This document shows positions 37,762 through 51,482 of a stretch of DNA of 64,000 nucleotides, in pieces (positions within the stretch are counted from its first letter, which is position 1; each line of letters opens with the position of its first letter). The notes under the pieces are model-generated. The model did no database searches. It saw only the letters and a list, made by a program, of their open reading frames with translations, and was not told the DNA's origin. Position numbers and translations under genes: made by a program. The DNA comes from Mesoplasma entomophilum. Lineage in GTDB: Bacteria > Bacillota_I > Bacilli_A > Mycoplasmatales > Mycoplasmataceae. The stretch is taken from assembly GCF_002804125.1 (NCBI RefSeq), contig NZ_CP024966.1, forward strand, positions 744,001 through 808,000, read 5' to 3'.

Positions 37762-37793
37762 TAAAACACCAGTTGAATAAACTGGTGTTTTAT
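37762..37793. terminator. Bidirectional terminator between glpK and bgl
   Basis: Stem AAAACACCAGTT/AACTGGTGTTTT with a 5-nt loop, T-rich on both sides; serves converging glpK (plus) and the beta-glucosidase operon (minus). Confidence 0.88.
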
Positions 37794-37796
37794 AAA

Positions 37797-39245
<1,449 letters not shown>

Positions 39246-39246
39246 T

Positions 39247-41844
39247 TTAATTTCCTCCATTATTTTTTATCATTTTTTTATAATCTTTTTTTTGACTTTT
39301 TGTTAATCCGTAATTTTGTTGATCATATATGCCAAAATTAATTTTTATTGAGTTTAGTCCATTAAAGAAAAGCGGTTCGAACATTTCAACTTCTTTGTAA
39401 TTAGATAATTTAGTTAACTCTTTAATTACATTTTTATAATTTTTAGTTAATTTTTCTATACATATTTCAAAAGTGTTTGACATTTCTTGATTTTCTTTAA
39501 CTAACTGAATTAATTCATTTTCAACTTTATTGATTTGAGTAGATAAATTGTAATCATTTGATTTTTGAATAGAATCATTAATTTTTTCAATTGAATATTT
39601 ATCTTGTTTAGAAATCATTTTTTCAGCTTTAGCAAATAGTCTTTTTTTATTTTTTTCTTCTAAATTACTTAATTTTGATATTTTATCTTCTAATTTATTT
39701 TTTTTAATAATATATTTAAAATATTTATCAAAACTTTCTTTATTAGTTTTCAGTTCATTTAAATATTTATTTTCAATTGATTCAATTTGCTCTTTTATTT
39801 GTTCTTTAGACAACCCTTGTTCAACTAAGACGTTTGTCAATATTTTATTTAATTTTTTTAGTTTTAGTTTTGTATATTTAAATTCATCTCATTTTTCTGA
39901 ATAAATTAAAATAGTTAATCCTGCAGCTATAGCTATTGTTATAATTCAATCTAAAATATATAGCATTTGCTTTGTTATTGTTTCCATTCCCGAAAAACCA
40001 AATATACCCATACCTGCTGGAAAAACAACTTCTAATTTTAATATACCAGCCATGAATCCACCAAACGCCGCTGCTATACAACCAGCAACAAACGGTTTAC
40101 CTTTTGGTAAATTGATACCATAAATTATTGGTTCAGTTACACCAAATAAACCAGCAATTATTGCTCCCCATGAAAAGGATCTTAACTGAGAATTTTTTGT
40201 TATCAAAGCGACTCCAAGTGCTGCTCCAACTTGAGCAAATGCTGCTATAGCAACAGCTCCAACTAGTACTGAAGGAACAACTGGATTTTGCATAATTGTT
40301 GAAACAAGAATGCTCATTATAATAGCTCCATGAATACCAGTTAATACTAATGGTGTTCATAAGAATGTAAATAGTGCAACTCCAAGACCAAATAATTTAG
40401 GATTTTCTAAAGCTACAGCTACTTTGCTAGCTCCCATTTCAACAAATGATAATATTGGGCCCAAAATAAATAAAACCGGTAGTATTGTAAGAGCATAAAT
40501 AATGAATCCTCTAAAAATAATATCTATAACAGAAGGCATTCAAGTTTTAATTCATTTGTCTAATAAAACTATTAAAATACCTGAAGCAATAAATGGTAGA
40601 ACAGATCCTTCATACGCCTTAACTAAAATTGGATAGTCACCTATTTTGAATATTAATCAACCTGTTCCTTTAACTCCTGCTACTCAATCTCCAAACCCTG
40701 CTTCCTCAATAGGGGTAGGAATTCCTTGAAATAAAAATCTCGATGTTAAAGTTAATCCTACCAATATTGCTAATATTGTATTTCCTTTAAAGTACTTAAC
40801 TGTTGAATAACAAAACATTACACCAATCATGTTAAGCCCAACTTTACTCATTATGTAAAATAAACCACTTATAAGGTCAACATTACCAGGGTTAGAACCT
40901 TCATTTACTGCTTGTAAAACTCCAAATTGCACTAACATTGCTTGCATTGCTGCAAATAAACCAACCGCCATAAGCATTGGTATTTGAGGAACCATTATTC
41001 CCGTAACAATACTCATAAGTGTTTTTGCCAATGGTGGTTTTTGAATTTCTTTTTTTTCGGAATGAGATTGTCCATATACTCCATTTTGAATATTAGTGAT
41101 TTCATCCTTTACTTTATAAACTTCTCCACCTATAACTATTTGTAATTCATTCCCATTTCAAATAATTCCTCTTACAAGTTCATTTTTTTTAATTTCTGCT
41201 TCCTTAACTTTTTGTTTATCTATTACTGTAAATCTTAATCTAGTCATACAGTTATATACCTGAGAAAAATTCGATTCTCCAACATCTTTTAAAAATTGTT
41301 CACCAGCCAAAACGTATTTTGATTTAAAACTGTTTAAATTTTTTAATCCTGTTTTTTTATTTATCTTTGGAGTTAATTCTTTCTTTTGAATTTCAAATAC
41401 TCCAATTAAATCACCTTTTTTAGCAAAACCTTTTGAGATTTTTTTTACAACAATAGATTCAATGTTTTCTTGTTCAAAAACAATTGGTGTTTCTATTGAT
41501 AAATTTTGTTTTTCAATAAATTTTAAATTAACTCCAACTATTTTACTGTTTAATGAAACTTTTTCTTTCTCTATAACTTTGACATCAAATGGTTTACCTT
41601 GCAAGCCAACTGTGTCCATACCTATATGCATTAAAACTTTTATTTCATCATACTCCATAAAAAAGGCATGCTTTGTTTCAAAAATTAGCGAAACCTTGCC
41701 TTCTTCTAGAGGAGAATAGAAATCTGAATTTTTAGGTATAATACATAAACCTTCACCCAAAAGTTTTTGAGCAAAAATTTTGTCTGTACACTCTTCGATT
41801 GGTTTAACATCACAATCTACGGGTGCATATATTTTAAATTCCAT
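39247..41844 (-). CDS. PTS beta-glucoside EIIABC with long C-terminal coiled coil
   Basis: 865 residues in the order A-B-C-tail. EIIA: HAFF (His59) and phospho-acceptor His73 in LMHIGMDT. EIIB: Cys199 in VYNCMTRLRF. EIIC: about residues 250-640, with many helices and GVTEPIIYGINLP. Then about 200 residues (about 660-865) of charged heptad-like sequence (KEQIKEQIESIENKYLNEL), with no counterpart in ordinary sugar permeases of this class. Phosphorylates and imports a sugar, beta-glucoside by the linked GH1. Preceded by the palindrome at 41914 and RpiR. Confidence 0.88.
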
Positions 41845-41913
41845 ATTTCATACTTCCTTTCACTAATATTATTAATCTAATCCAAATTCAGAAATTAATT
41901 TTTGGAAAAAAGT

Positions 41914-41944
41914 AAAAAACTTTTCCAAATTGGAAAAGTTTTTT
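41914..41944 (-). promoter_or_regulatory. 15-bp perfect palindrome, operator and/or terminator
   Basis: Arms AAAAAACTTTTCCAA and TTGGAAAAGTTTTTT around one base, overlapping the RpiR stop codon. It has the shape of an intrinsic terminator (stem plus T6) and also of a symmetric operator. Another half site TTTGGAAAAA is at 41902-41910. It lies 70 bp before the PTS start. Confidence 0.75.
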
Positions 41945-42677
41945 AGATATTTTGGTATATGTTAAAAAATATCATTTGCAAAGCTAGAGTTCTAAAATGG
42001 AATTCACTTTTTTTTATATCGAACGAAAGAGGAAGATAGTTTTTTGTTGGTGCTTCAATCTTGTCAAATTGTCTTTCTGAAGATATGAAAAATCATTTAC
42101 CTTTATCTGTTACTCTATTAATATTTTGAACTAAAGAAAAATTATCTCTGCCACAAAGTATAACAATATTTAAAGTGTTGTCTGAAACTATATCTGTTTC
42201 AATAAAGCATTGAAAACTCTGATCAATTATGACGGGTCTTTTTTTTCTATTAATTAAAAGCTCACAAAAATAATCTGCTGCAATACTCATTTGTCCACTT
42301 CTAAAAATATTTATTTCTGAATGTTGATTTATTAATTTTGTTAAAAAGTTTATTTTGTCTTTCGATAAATGTATATAGTTTTTTACAGCTTCAAAAATAT
42401 CGATATGTTGAATTGATAAAGAATCATTATCAAATCTAGCTAATTCCATTTCTCTTTTTAATTCAAAATATAATTCTTTATAACCTGAATAACCTATTGA
42501 TTGCGAAAATTTTGATATTGTAGAAACACTCACAAAACATTCTTTAGCTAATTCATCTTGAGAAAGAAGTTCTTTTTCTTCAAAAAAATGCTGTATTATT
42601 TTTTGTGCTATTATTGCAAAAGTTGCACTTTTTTGAAATCTAATTAAATTTTCTAACTTTTCATACACTGATGCCAT
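41943..42677 (-). CDS. RpiR/MurR-family transcriptional regulator
   Basis: 244 residues. N-terminal RpiR helix-turn-helix: LSQDELAKECFVSVSTISKFSQSIGYSGYKE (about 39-68 in shortened form). The C-terminal half corresponds to the SIS sugar-phosphate-sensing domain, with NIFRSGQMSIAADYF in the place of the sugar-binding loop; it is shorter than usual. Probably senses a sugar phosphate and controls the PTS/glucosidase genes; possible target is the TTTTCCAA palindrome. ATG 42677 has GGAGGAAA. Confidence 0.88.
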
Positions 42678-42709
42678 TTATTTTCCTCCACAAAAAAATT
42701 ATATACTTT

Positions 42710-43618
42710 TTATTTTTGTTTATTCAAAAGATAGTAAACTCCATAACAACCAGCATAGTTTTTTGTTTTTGAAATTTCAACTCTATTTAAAATTGTTTCA
42801 TTAAGAATCATAAAATTTTGAACTTTTATATCTTTAATTTTTGAAATTTCATTTTTTAAAAGTTCAAAAAATAGCTTATTTTCACTTACTCCGCCACCTA
42901 CTGTTATTAAATCAAAATCCAATATATAATCTAAATTTAAAATTGTTTTGGCAATAGACGAAATTCATTCTTGAACCAATTCATTTATAAGTAAATCATT
43001 TTTATTATATAGATCAAATATTTGTTTACCTGTTAAAATTTTTTCATTTTGAGTTATTTTTGAGTATTTTAATCCTAATAATCCAATTCCTGTATCTAAC
43101 GCTAATCCATGTGTATCTCCTGCTTTGCAATTATTACTAAACATCCTTGAAATTTCTCCTGCCTTTAATTCAGAACCTTTGTACAATTGATTATTTAATA
43201 TAATACCGCATCCAATGGCCGACCCTATTGTTATGTTTACAAAATTTTTTATTTTTGGATTAGCTCTATAATATCATTCGCCCAGTGCTGCTGAGTTACC
43301 ATCGTTTTCGATAATTATTTTTTTAATAAAAGAGTTTTTTGAGAAAAATTCTACTATATCTATATTTACATCTTTTATTCCTGATTCTGTTAGAACTCGA
43401 ATATTTTTAGAGTCAATTATGCCCGGCATCGATATTCCGATTTGAACTTCACTTTCTAAAGATTTAACTACTTTAAGTATTTCATTCAAAACATCTTCTA
43501 AAGAAATTCTTTCCTTAGAAAATGAATAATTTATATGTCCCTGTTTTATAATTATTTCTTTTTCAAAAATTATATATTTTATTCCTGATCCACCTACATC
43601 AAAAGTTGCTTGCTTCAT
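42710..43618 (-). CDS. ROK family sugar kinase
   Basis: 302 residues. ATP-binding start FDVGGSGIKY, phosphate 2 region IIIENDGNSAALGEW with catalytic Asp, and NITIGSAIGCGIILNNQ. The usual zinc motif CxCGxxGC of ROK kinases is not seen. Phosphorylates a hexose (glucose or similar), here possibly glucose freed by the GH1 enzyme. ATG 43618 has GAGGTGC. A TTGATT-17-TATAGG promoter is suggested near 43655-43685. First gene of the beta-glucoside unit. Confidence 0.85.
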
Positions 43619-44048
43619 TTTGCACCTCATATATCTAAAACTATTTTACAAAATAACCTATATCATTACTTTTTAAAAGAATCAAAAGTAAATAGATTTT
43701 ACATTTGGAAAATTATTTCTTTAGAAAAACACCATCTTATTCAAAAATGTTTGTTTTATTTTAATTTTAGTTTTTTAGCACTAAAGCCATAACCAAAGTT
43801 CAAATTATTGGCACTAATAATACCAATAAAGATTACGATTACAAAATCGCTAATTTTTGTAATTATTAATAATTCATACATTTAGGTTCTAATTCCAAGA
43901 ACTGCATTTATGTAATAATTAAAATTATTTTAAATACATAGAATAACAACTTTTGCATTTGCATAATTATAATTAAATTTTAAATATTTACTAATTAAAA
44001 TAAAAAAAATTACCAAAAGGTAATTTTCTAATTTTCAATTAATAAAGA
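43619..44048. other. 430-bp gene-poor gap between ROK kinase and tuf
   Basis: Holds the ROK upstream region with a TTTGGAAAA half site (43704-43712) and the tuf terminator (44001-44027). A 35-codon open stretch on the plus strand (about 43768-43875, KVQIIGTNNTNKDYDYKIAN) has no start codon or ribosome site and may be the remnant of a gene. Nothing else is evident. Confidence 0.4.
44001..44027 (-). terminator. Terminator of tuf
   Basis: Stem AAAATTACC/GGTAATTTT, TTTT loop, then T-run on the minus strand, about 20 bp after the tuf stop. Confidence 0.9.
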
Positions 44049-45233
44049 TTATTGAACTGCAATAACTGTTCCAGCTCCAATAGTTCTTCCACCTTCACGG
44101 ATTGAGAATTTTGTTCCATCTTCAACAGCAATTGGTTTAATTAATTCAATTGTCATTTCAACGTTATCTCCAGGCATAACCATGTCTGTTCCAGCAGGTA
44201 ATGTTACTTCACCAGTAACATCAGTTGTACGGAAGTAGAATTGAGGACGGTATTTGTTAAAGAATGGTTTGTGACGTCCACCTTCTTCAGTAGTTAACGC
44301 ATAAACTGATGCTTGTAATTTAGTATGAGGTTTAATAGTTCCAGGTTTAGCTAAAACTTGTCCACGTTCAATACCTTCTCTGTCAACACCACGTAATAAT
44401 GCTCCTACGTTATCTCCAGCTTCAGCAAAGTCTAATAATTTTCTGAACATTTCTAATCCAGTAACAACACATTTTTTAGCTTCTTCAACTAAACCAACGA
44501 TTTCAACTTCTTCGTTAACTTTAATTGTTCCACGTTCAACACGTCCTGTAGCAACAGTTCCACGTCCTGTAATTGTGAAAACGTCTTCAACAGGCATTAA
44601 GAATGTTTTATCTGAATCACGAGTTGGTGTTGGGATGTATTCATCAACTGCAGCCATTAATTCTTCAATAGCAGCAACTCATTTAGCTTCTCCGTTTAAT
44701 GCTCCTAAAGCTGATCCACGGATAACTGGTGCTCCGTCTCCATCGAAGTCGTAAGTTGATAATAAATCTCTAACTTCCATTTCAACTAAGTCGATCATTT
44801 CTTCATCATCAACCATGTCACATTTGTTTAAGAAAACAACAATTTTTGGAACTCCAACTTGTCTTGATAATAAGATGTGTTCACGAGTTTGAGGCATAGG
44901 TCCATCAGTTGCAGCAACAACTAAGATCCCACCATCCATTTGAGCAGCACCTGTAATCATGTTTTTAACATAATCGGCGTGTCCTGGACAGTCTACGTGT
45001 GCGTAGTGTCTGTTTTCTGTTTTATATTCAACGTGTGAAGTATTAATTGTAATTCCACGTTCTCTTTCTTCTGGAGCGTTATCGATATTTGCGTAATCTT
45101 TAAATTCTGCTCCACCTTTATCTGCTAAAACTTTAGTAATAGCAGCAGTTAATGTAGTTTTACCGTGGTCAACGTGTCCAATAGTACCAATGTTAACGTG
45201 AGGTAAACTACGGTCAAAAGCTTCTTTTGCCAT
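44049..45233 (-). CDS. tuf: Elongation factor Tu
   Basis: 394 residues. GTPase that carries aminoacyl-tRNA to the ribosome. P-loop [21 protein letters not shown] and C-terminal domains 2 and 3. One TGA tryptophan (EAKWVAAIEE). AAAGGAG before ATG 45233. Own promoter at 45334 and GC-rich leader hairpin. Confidence 0.99.
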
Positions 45234-45293
45234 TTTTGTATTTCTCCTTTATTTATATCTAGCGATATTAGATTTACTTTCTAGTATCTTTAC

Positions 45294-45309
45294 CGCCCCC
45301 GTAGGGGCG
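45294..45309 (-). other. GC-rich UACG-tetraloop hairpin in the tuf leader
   Basis: Minus-strand CGCCCC-TACG-GGGGCG: six G-C pairs closed by a cUACGg (UNCG-type) tetraloop, in an otherwise very AT-rich leader and with no T-run after it, so it is not a terminator. It lies about 20-35 nt from the predicted 5' end of the tuf mRNA. Confidence 0.8.
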
Positions 45310-45333
45310 CAAATTATTCTTTTAATTAAGAAT

Positions 45334-45362
45334 ATTTTAACTTTTTACATGAATAAGTGCAA
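45334..45362 (-). promoter_or_regulatory. Promoter of tuf
   Basis: TTGCAC (45357-45362), 17-bp spacer, TAAAAT (45334-45339), just after the fusA stop codon; start near 45327. Shows that tuf can be transcribed on its own although it follows the str operon. Confidence 0.8.
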
Positions 45363-45372
45363 TTATATATTA

Positions 45373-47442
45373 CTACTTACCTGATTTTTTAATAATTTCT
45401 TCTGCAATTGATCTAGGTGCTTCAGCATAATGACTGAAAATCATAGTATAGTTTCCACGTCCTTGTGTGAATGATCTTAATTCTGTTGCATAACCAAACA
45501 TTTCTGTTAGAGGAACTTTAGATTTAATTGTTTGTGCATTTCCTCTTTGTTCTGATCCTTCGATTAATCCACGTTTTGATGAAATGTTACCCATTACATC
45601 TCCATAATATTCATCTGGAACAGTTACTTCAACGTTCATGATTGGTTCTAAGATAACTGGATTCATTTTTTTACATGCTTCTTTTAAAGCAAATGATGCA
45701 GCGATTTTATAAGCCATTTCGTTTGAGTCAACGTCGTGCATTGATCCATCAACGATTGTTGCTTTAACATCGATCATTGGGTATCCAGCAACTACCCCAT
45801 TTGTAAGTGCGTTTTCTAAACCAACACGTGCAGCATTGATGTATTCTTTAGAAACACGTCCTCCAGTAATTTTGTCAACTCATTCGAATCCTTTATCAAC
45901 ATTTGGTTCAAATTCAATAACAACGTGACCATATGATCCACGTCCTCCTGATTGTTTAACATATTTACCTTCAGCTTTTGCTGGTAATTTAATTGTTTCA
46001 CGGTATGAAACTTGAGGTGCTCCAACGTTTGTTTCAACTTTGAATTCACGTCTCATACGGTCAACAATAATATCTAAGTGTAATTCACCCATACCAGCAA
46101 TAATAGTTTGTCCAGTTTCTTCATCAGTATATGTTCTGAAAGTTGGATCTTCTTCTGCTAATTTTGATAATGCTAATCCCATTTTTTCTTGATCCGCTTT
46201 AGTTTTTGGTTCTAAAGCTAATTGGATAACTGGTTCTGGGAATACCATTGATTCTAAAATAATTTCATGTTTTTCATCAACTAAAGTATCACCTGTTGTA
46301 GTATTTTTTAAACCAACAGCAGCTGCGATATCTCCAGCATAAACTTCTTCGATTTCGTTACGGTTGTTTGCGTGCATTTGTAAAATACGTCCTACACGTT
46401 CCTTATCACCTTTTGTTGAGTTTAATACATAACTTCCTTTTGTAAGAATACCTGAGTAAACTCTAAAGAATGTTAATTTTCCAACGAATGGGTCAGTCAT
46501 AACTTTGAAAGCTAAAGCTGAGAATGGCTCATTGTCATCTGCATGTCTTTCTGCTTCTTCACCATTTGGTAAGATTCCTTTAATAGCAGGAACATCTAAA
46601 GGTGATGGTAAGTAGTCAACAACTGCGTCTAATAATAATTTAACACCCTTGTTTTTGAAAGCTGATCCAGCTAATACTGGGAAGAATTCTGCACCAATAA
46701 CCCCTTTACGGATTGCTTGTTTTAATTCAGGAATAGTGATTTCTTCACCATCTAAGAATTTCATCATTAATTCTTCATCATATTCAACAGCAGCTTCAAC
46801 TAATTCACTTCTTAAAATTTCTGCTTGATCTTTTAAATCTGCAGGAATTTCAATTTCTTTAGCAATTTCTTCAGCTTTACCATCAAATTCGTAAGCTTTC
46901 ATTTCAACTAAATCAATTAATCCTGTGAAGTTATCTTCAGCACCGATTGGTAATTGAATTGGAGCAGCTTTAGCTCCTAAACGGTCCCCGATAGATTTAA
47001 CTGAGTAAATGAAATCTGCTCCAGTTTTATCCATTTTGTTAACAAAAACAATACGAGGAACTCTATAAGTAGTTGCTTGTCTTCAAACAGTTTCTGTTTG
47101 AGGTTCAACTCCTGATTGTCCATCAAGAACTGCAACAGCTCCATCAAGAACACGTAATGAACGTTCAACTTCAACAGTGAAGTCAACGTGACCCGGAGTA
47201 TCAATTATGTTAAAACGGTTATTTTTTCAGAATGCTGTAGTTGCAGCTGAAGTAATTGTAATACCACGTTCTTGCTCTTGTGCCATTCAGTCCATTTGTG
47301 AAGCTCCTTCATGAGTTTCACCAATTTTGTGAATTTTACCTGTGTGGAATAAAATACGTTCTGTAGTAGTAGTTTTCCCAGCATCAATGTGAGCCATAAT
47401 TCCAAGGTTACGAGTATTTTCTAAACTAAATTCTCTTGGCAT
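45373..47442 (-). CDS. fusA: Elongation factor G
   Basis: 689 residues. Translocase GTPase. [21 protein letters not shown]-loop in part [28 protein letters not shown], and domain IV with [14 protein letters not shown]. Starts [12 protein letters not shown] at ATG 47442 with a weak GGGGGC site. Follows rpsG by 37 bp. Confidence 0.98.
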
Positions 47443-47479
47443 AATTTTGCCCCCTATCTAAATAAAATAATTGTTGATC

Positions 47480-47947
<468 letters not shown>

Positions 47948-48027
47948 ATTTTTGACTCCTTTCATGATTTATAAATTTGTGATACTTATTTGTGGTTCAT
48001 TTCACGGTTATTCTAAACTTAATTAGA

Positions 48028-48441
48028 TTATTTTTTTGGTCTTTTGGCCCCGTATAATGAACGAGATTGTTTACGGTTGTTAACTGCTTGAGTATCTAAT
48101 GTTCCACGAATAATGTGGTAACGTACCCCTGGTAAGTCTTTTACACGTCCCCCACGAATTAAAACAACTGAGTGTTCTTGAAGGTTGTGACCTTCTCCTG
48201 GGATATATGCATTAACTTCCATTCCATTTGTTAATCTAACACGAGCGTATTTACGTAACGCAGAGTTGGGTTTTTTGGGTGTCATTGTAGCAACACGAGT
48301 ACATACTCCTCTTTTTTGAGGTGCAGAAACTTTAGTCACTTTCTTTTTCAATGAGTTTACCCCTCTGTTTAAAGCAGGTGCTTTTGTTTTTCAAGTTTTA
48401 GCTTTACGATTTGTTTTAACTAATTGATTGATTGTTGGCAT
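48028..48441 (-). CDS. rpsL: Ribosomal protein S12
   Basis: 137 residues. Decoding-centre protein; start [29 protein letters not shown] (streptomycin-site lysine) and [14 protein letters not shown]. One TGA tryptophan near residue 17 splits it in the standard code. AGGAGGAA before ATG 48441. First gene of the str operon. Confidence 0.99.
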
Positions 48442-48490
48442 TGTATTTCCTCCTTTCACAATTCCGTGTGTGTTGAACTCACATAAATAA

Positions 48491-48519
48491 ATTATACACT
48501 TTATTAATGAAAAGTTCAA
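48491..48519 (-). promoter_or_regulatory. Promoter of the str operon
   Basis: TTGAAC (48514-48519), 17-bp spacer, TATAAT (48491-48496) on the minus strand; leader of about 43 nt before rpsL. Confidence 0.85.
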
Positions 48520-48543
48520 ACTTATCTTAACTAGTGTATTTTT

Positions 48544-49092
48544 TTATATTATTTTTAGTATTTCAATTAAAGCAATTATAGTTTGCTGATTACTCATTAA
48601 ATCACTTTGTAGTTTAGTTTTTTGTTTATTTTGATTTATATAATTTAATAATTTGGTTAACAACTCACTTTTTTGTTCAATATTGTATTTTTCTTCATTT
48701 TCAATCACTTTTTTTATCAACAATGAAATATTATCTTCAGAAGTAATTATATAATCTTTGTTTTCTTGATAACTCACAACAAATAATTTGTAAAAATTCT
48801 CTTCAATAAATTCAGACATATCTTGAGGATTTTTGTAAAAGACAGCAAGTGTTTTTTTGTAGAAAATAAGTTCATTTTCTAAATGACTTAAAATCTCTTC
48901 AAAAGCAACTAAGTTATATTGTTTACAACTCTTAATTAATTTTATTAATTCATGCAATTGAGCAATATTTTCAATTCTTAAATTGTTGTTTCAAAAGTTT
49001 TTAACATTATTATCAAATGAAAAAGCATCAAGCATTTTAAAACCCTGATATGATTTGTTAATTTGGCTGAAAACTGTTTTTTCTATACTCAT
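48544..49092 (-). CDS. Hypothetical protein after cls
   Basis: 182 residues, not recognised, helical and acidic/Lys-rich, no membrane helix. One TGA tryptophan (KNFWNNN). ATG 49092 with AAGGAGTC, 9 bp after the cls stop, so cotranscribed. Ends close to the str promoter. Confidence 0.7.
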
Positions 49093-49101
49093 TTTGACTC
49101 C

Positions 49102-50661
49102 TTATAAAAGTGGTGCCATTATATTGTAAGCTTTAACCACAATTTTTTTTCAAATAGATAAATCTTTGTTTGGCATAAATTTATATTCAAAAGATTTCTC
49201 CATATCATGAATCATTTTTTTAGTAATATCTTCGTTTAATCTATTAGATTTTATTAAAGCCATTGTTTGTTGATCACAGAATAAAGCTCTATAGTCTAAG
49301 TTTGAGCTTCCTGTAAATGATATTGAATCATCAAAAATATAAGTTTTTTCATGAATGAATGTGTCATTCATTGAGTAAATTTTAACACCGTTTTCAAACA
49401 TTTTTTTAGTTCATTGCTTTGATACTTCCAATAATAAAAACTTGTCTGATCTTCCAGGAAGTAAAATACGTACGTCAAGTCCTGTTGAAGCAGCATTACA
49501 CAATGCATTAATAATTTCTGGTGGTGGTATAAAGTAAGGGGATTTTAATCAAATTCTATTTTGAGCAGAGTGAATTAAATTTAAAAGTAGTTCCAAGCAA
49601 ATTGGTCTTTCATGGTTTGGGCCATCAGAAACAATTTGTATAAATTCATTTGTTAAAAAACGAGTTCTATTAACTTTACCAAACATAGGCTCAAGCTTTT
49701 CAATTTTGTTTTGTTTTTTACCAGCATAAAAGTTTCAATCTTTTTTAAAAATTGATTCTATTTCTTGAACACTTTCTCCAACCATTCTGATAGCTGAATC
49801 ATTTCAAAAACCAAACACACCACTCTTATTAATATACTCATCTGACATATTAATTCCACCTAAATAACCAATTTTTCCATCAATAGAAATATCTTTTCTA
49901 TGATCTCTATAGTTTGCGTTTCATTTTACAAAAGGAAAATGAATAGGAGAATATGCTATTATATTTGCACCTTCTTGTAATAGCCTTTTTTTGCTTTTTG
50001 TAAATCTTCCATAACTACCTAAAAAATCGTATATAATGTAAACTCTAATTCCCTGATGCATTTTTTGAATTAATAAATTAGTCAGTTTTTCTAAAAATTC
50101 ACCCTCTGAAATTATGTAACAATTTATCAAAACGTATTCCTTTGCTGTATTAATATCGTTTAGTAAATTTGCAAAATATTCATTTCCTGACTGTAAGTAT
50201 TTGATTTCTGTATTTGTATATATGCTTTCCTTTTGTTGTTCAAACGTCATCATGAATGATCTTTTAAATTCTGGATTTTCTTTCTCAATAGCTTTTAAAT
50301 TTTCAATATCGTATTGAGTTTTAGCTTGCAAAGCACTAACTGAATTTTTATTATACAAATAGTTTTTATTTTTTTTATATTTATAAACTCTTCCTAAAAA
50401 TAAATATGAAATAATACCAAAAAATGGAATAAGAATAATAAAAAGCGCTCATCTAATTCTTGTTTCAATTCTTCTTTTTCTATTGCAAAGAACAACAATA
50501 GCTCATGACATTGAAAATAAGTGTGTAATAGAAATAAAGAAAATAAAAGGCAATGGTGTTGAAATGAAAAAGTTAAGGCATAAGTTAATTGCTACATATA
50601 ATGCTCCACCTATGCTGTACATTGCAATTAGTGAAATTGTTGCTACAAACGGTTTTCTCAT
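49102..50661 (-). CDS. cls: Cardiolipin synthase
   Basis: 519 residues. Joins phospholipids to make cardiolipin in the membrane. Two or three N-terminal membrane helices (about 5-60), then two phospholipase D HKD motifs: HRKDISIDGKIGYLGG and HEKTYIFDDSISFTGSSN. Starts at ATG 50661, overlapping the upstream stop by one base (TAATG). Several TGA tryptophans. Confidence 0.93.
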
Positions 50662-51386
50662 TATCAAGCACCTTCCCTAAATTTAAACATTTTGCTTTTT
50701 TTAGTTAATCATTTATTAACTTTTGAAATTATACCATTAAAGTAAAATGGTGAAATTTCTTTTGTAGATTCGCTTAATAAATCATTTAATTTTAATTTAA
50801 ATAAAAAGTTATTATATGTATTTATATTTGATTCAAAATCTGATTCAAAATATGTTATTACATACATTGAAAGTAAGTAACCATATTTGTAAAAAGAATC
50901 ACCATTATCATCTGATATTTTTGAAAATATAGTTCCTATTTCAGAATAATAGAAATGTTTTCTTTTGTTAATAATTTCATCTGAAAAAGAGGAAAAGTTT
51001 TTTATATCGTTAAAAACTTCTTTTTCATAATTAACTTTCATAATACTTTTATTGGTACTTGTGGGCAAAAGTGTTTCAATTATTTTTGTTATTTTTATCT
51101 TTTCAATTTTTACTTCTTTTGTTTCTGCGCCGTCTAAGTTTGTGTAAAGTAATCTTGAATAAAGCACTATATAAATTATTTCAGTAATAAATTTTCTTTT
51201 GTTTTTTCCTTCTAAACTAATCAAGTTTAAAAATACTTTAAGTATTATATTTTCTTGAGCAAAAATAACCAATTTCTTAGCTTCTTTTTTACTTATTCCA
51301 TGCTCCATTAATCAATTATTTATTTCTTTACTTCTTGATTTAATAAAATGATTTTGCTTTTTGATGCTTTTTGTAATTTTAAACAT
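50661..51386 (-). CDS. Hypothetical protein before cls
   Basis: 241 residues, no known family seen. Basic N-terminus (KSIKKQNHFIKSRSKE), then soluble helical sequence. ATG 51386 with AAAGGAAT. It ends on GAW with TGA as the penultimate codon, overlapping cls. Its coupling to cls suggests a membrane or lipid link, as inference only. Confidence 0.7.
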
Positions 51387-51441
51387 TAGAAAATTCCTTT
51401 ATATTTCTTTAATATTTTAACTTAATTATATTCTTTTATAA

Positions 51442-51474
51442 TAAAAAAACACAAATAGCTTTTTAGCATTGTGT
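51442..51474 (-). terminator. Terminator of the GNAT-domain gene
   Basis: Stem ACACAA/TTGTGT with inner GCT/AGC pairs, followed by T6 on the minus strand; 9 bp after the stop at 51483. Confidence 0.75.
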
Positions 51475-51482
51475 CCGTAATT

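Noticed and set aside
43768-43875. Short plus-strand coding-like stretch in the ROK-tuf gap
   Set aside because: No start codon, ribosome site or recognisable similarity; kept only as a remark in the gap entry.
45294-45309. GC-rich hairpin as terminator of fusA
   Set aside because: No T-run follows and it lies downstream of a good tuf promoter, inside the tuf leader.
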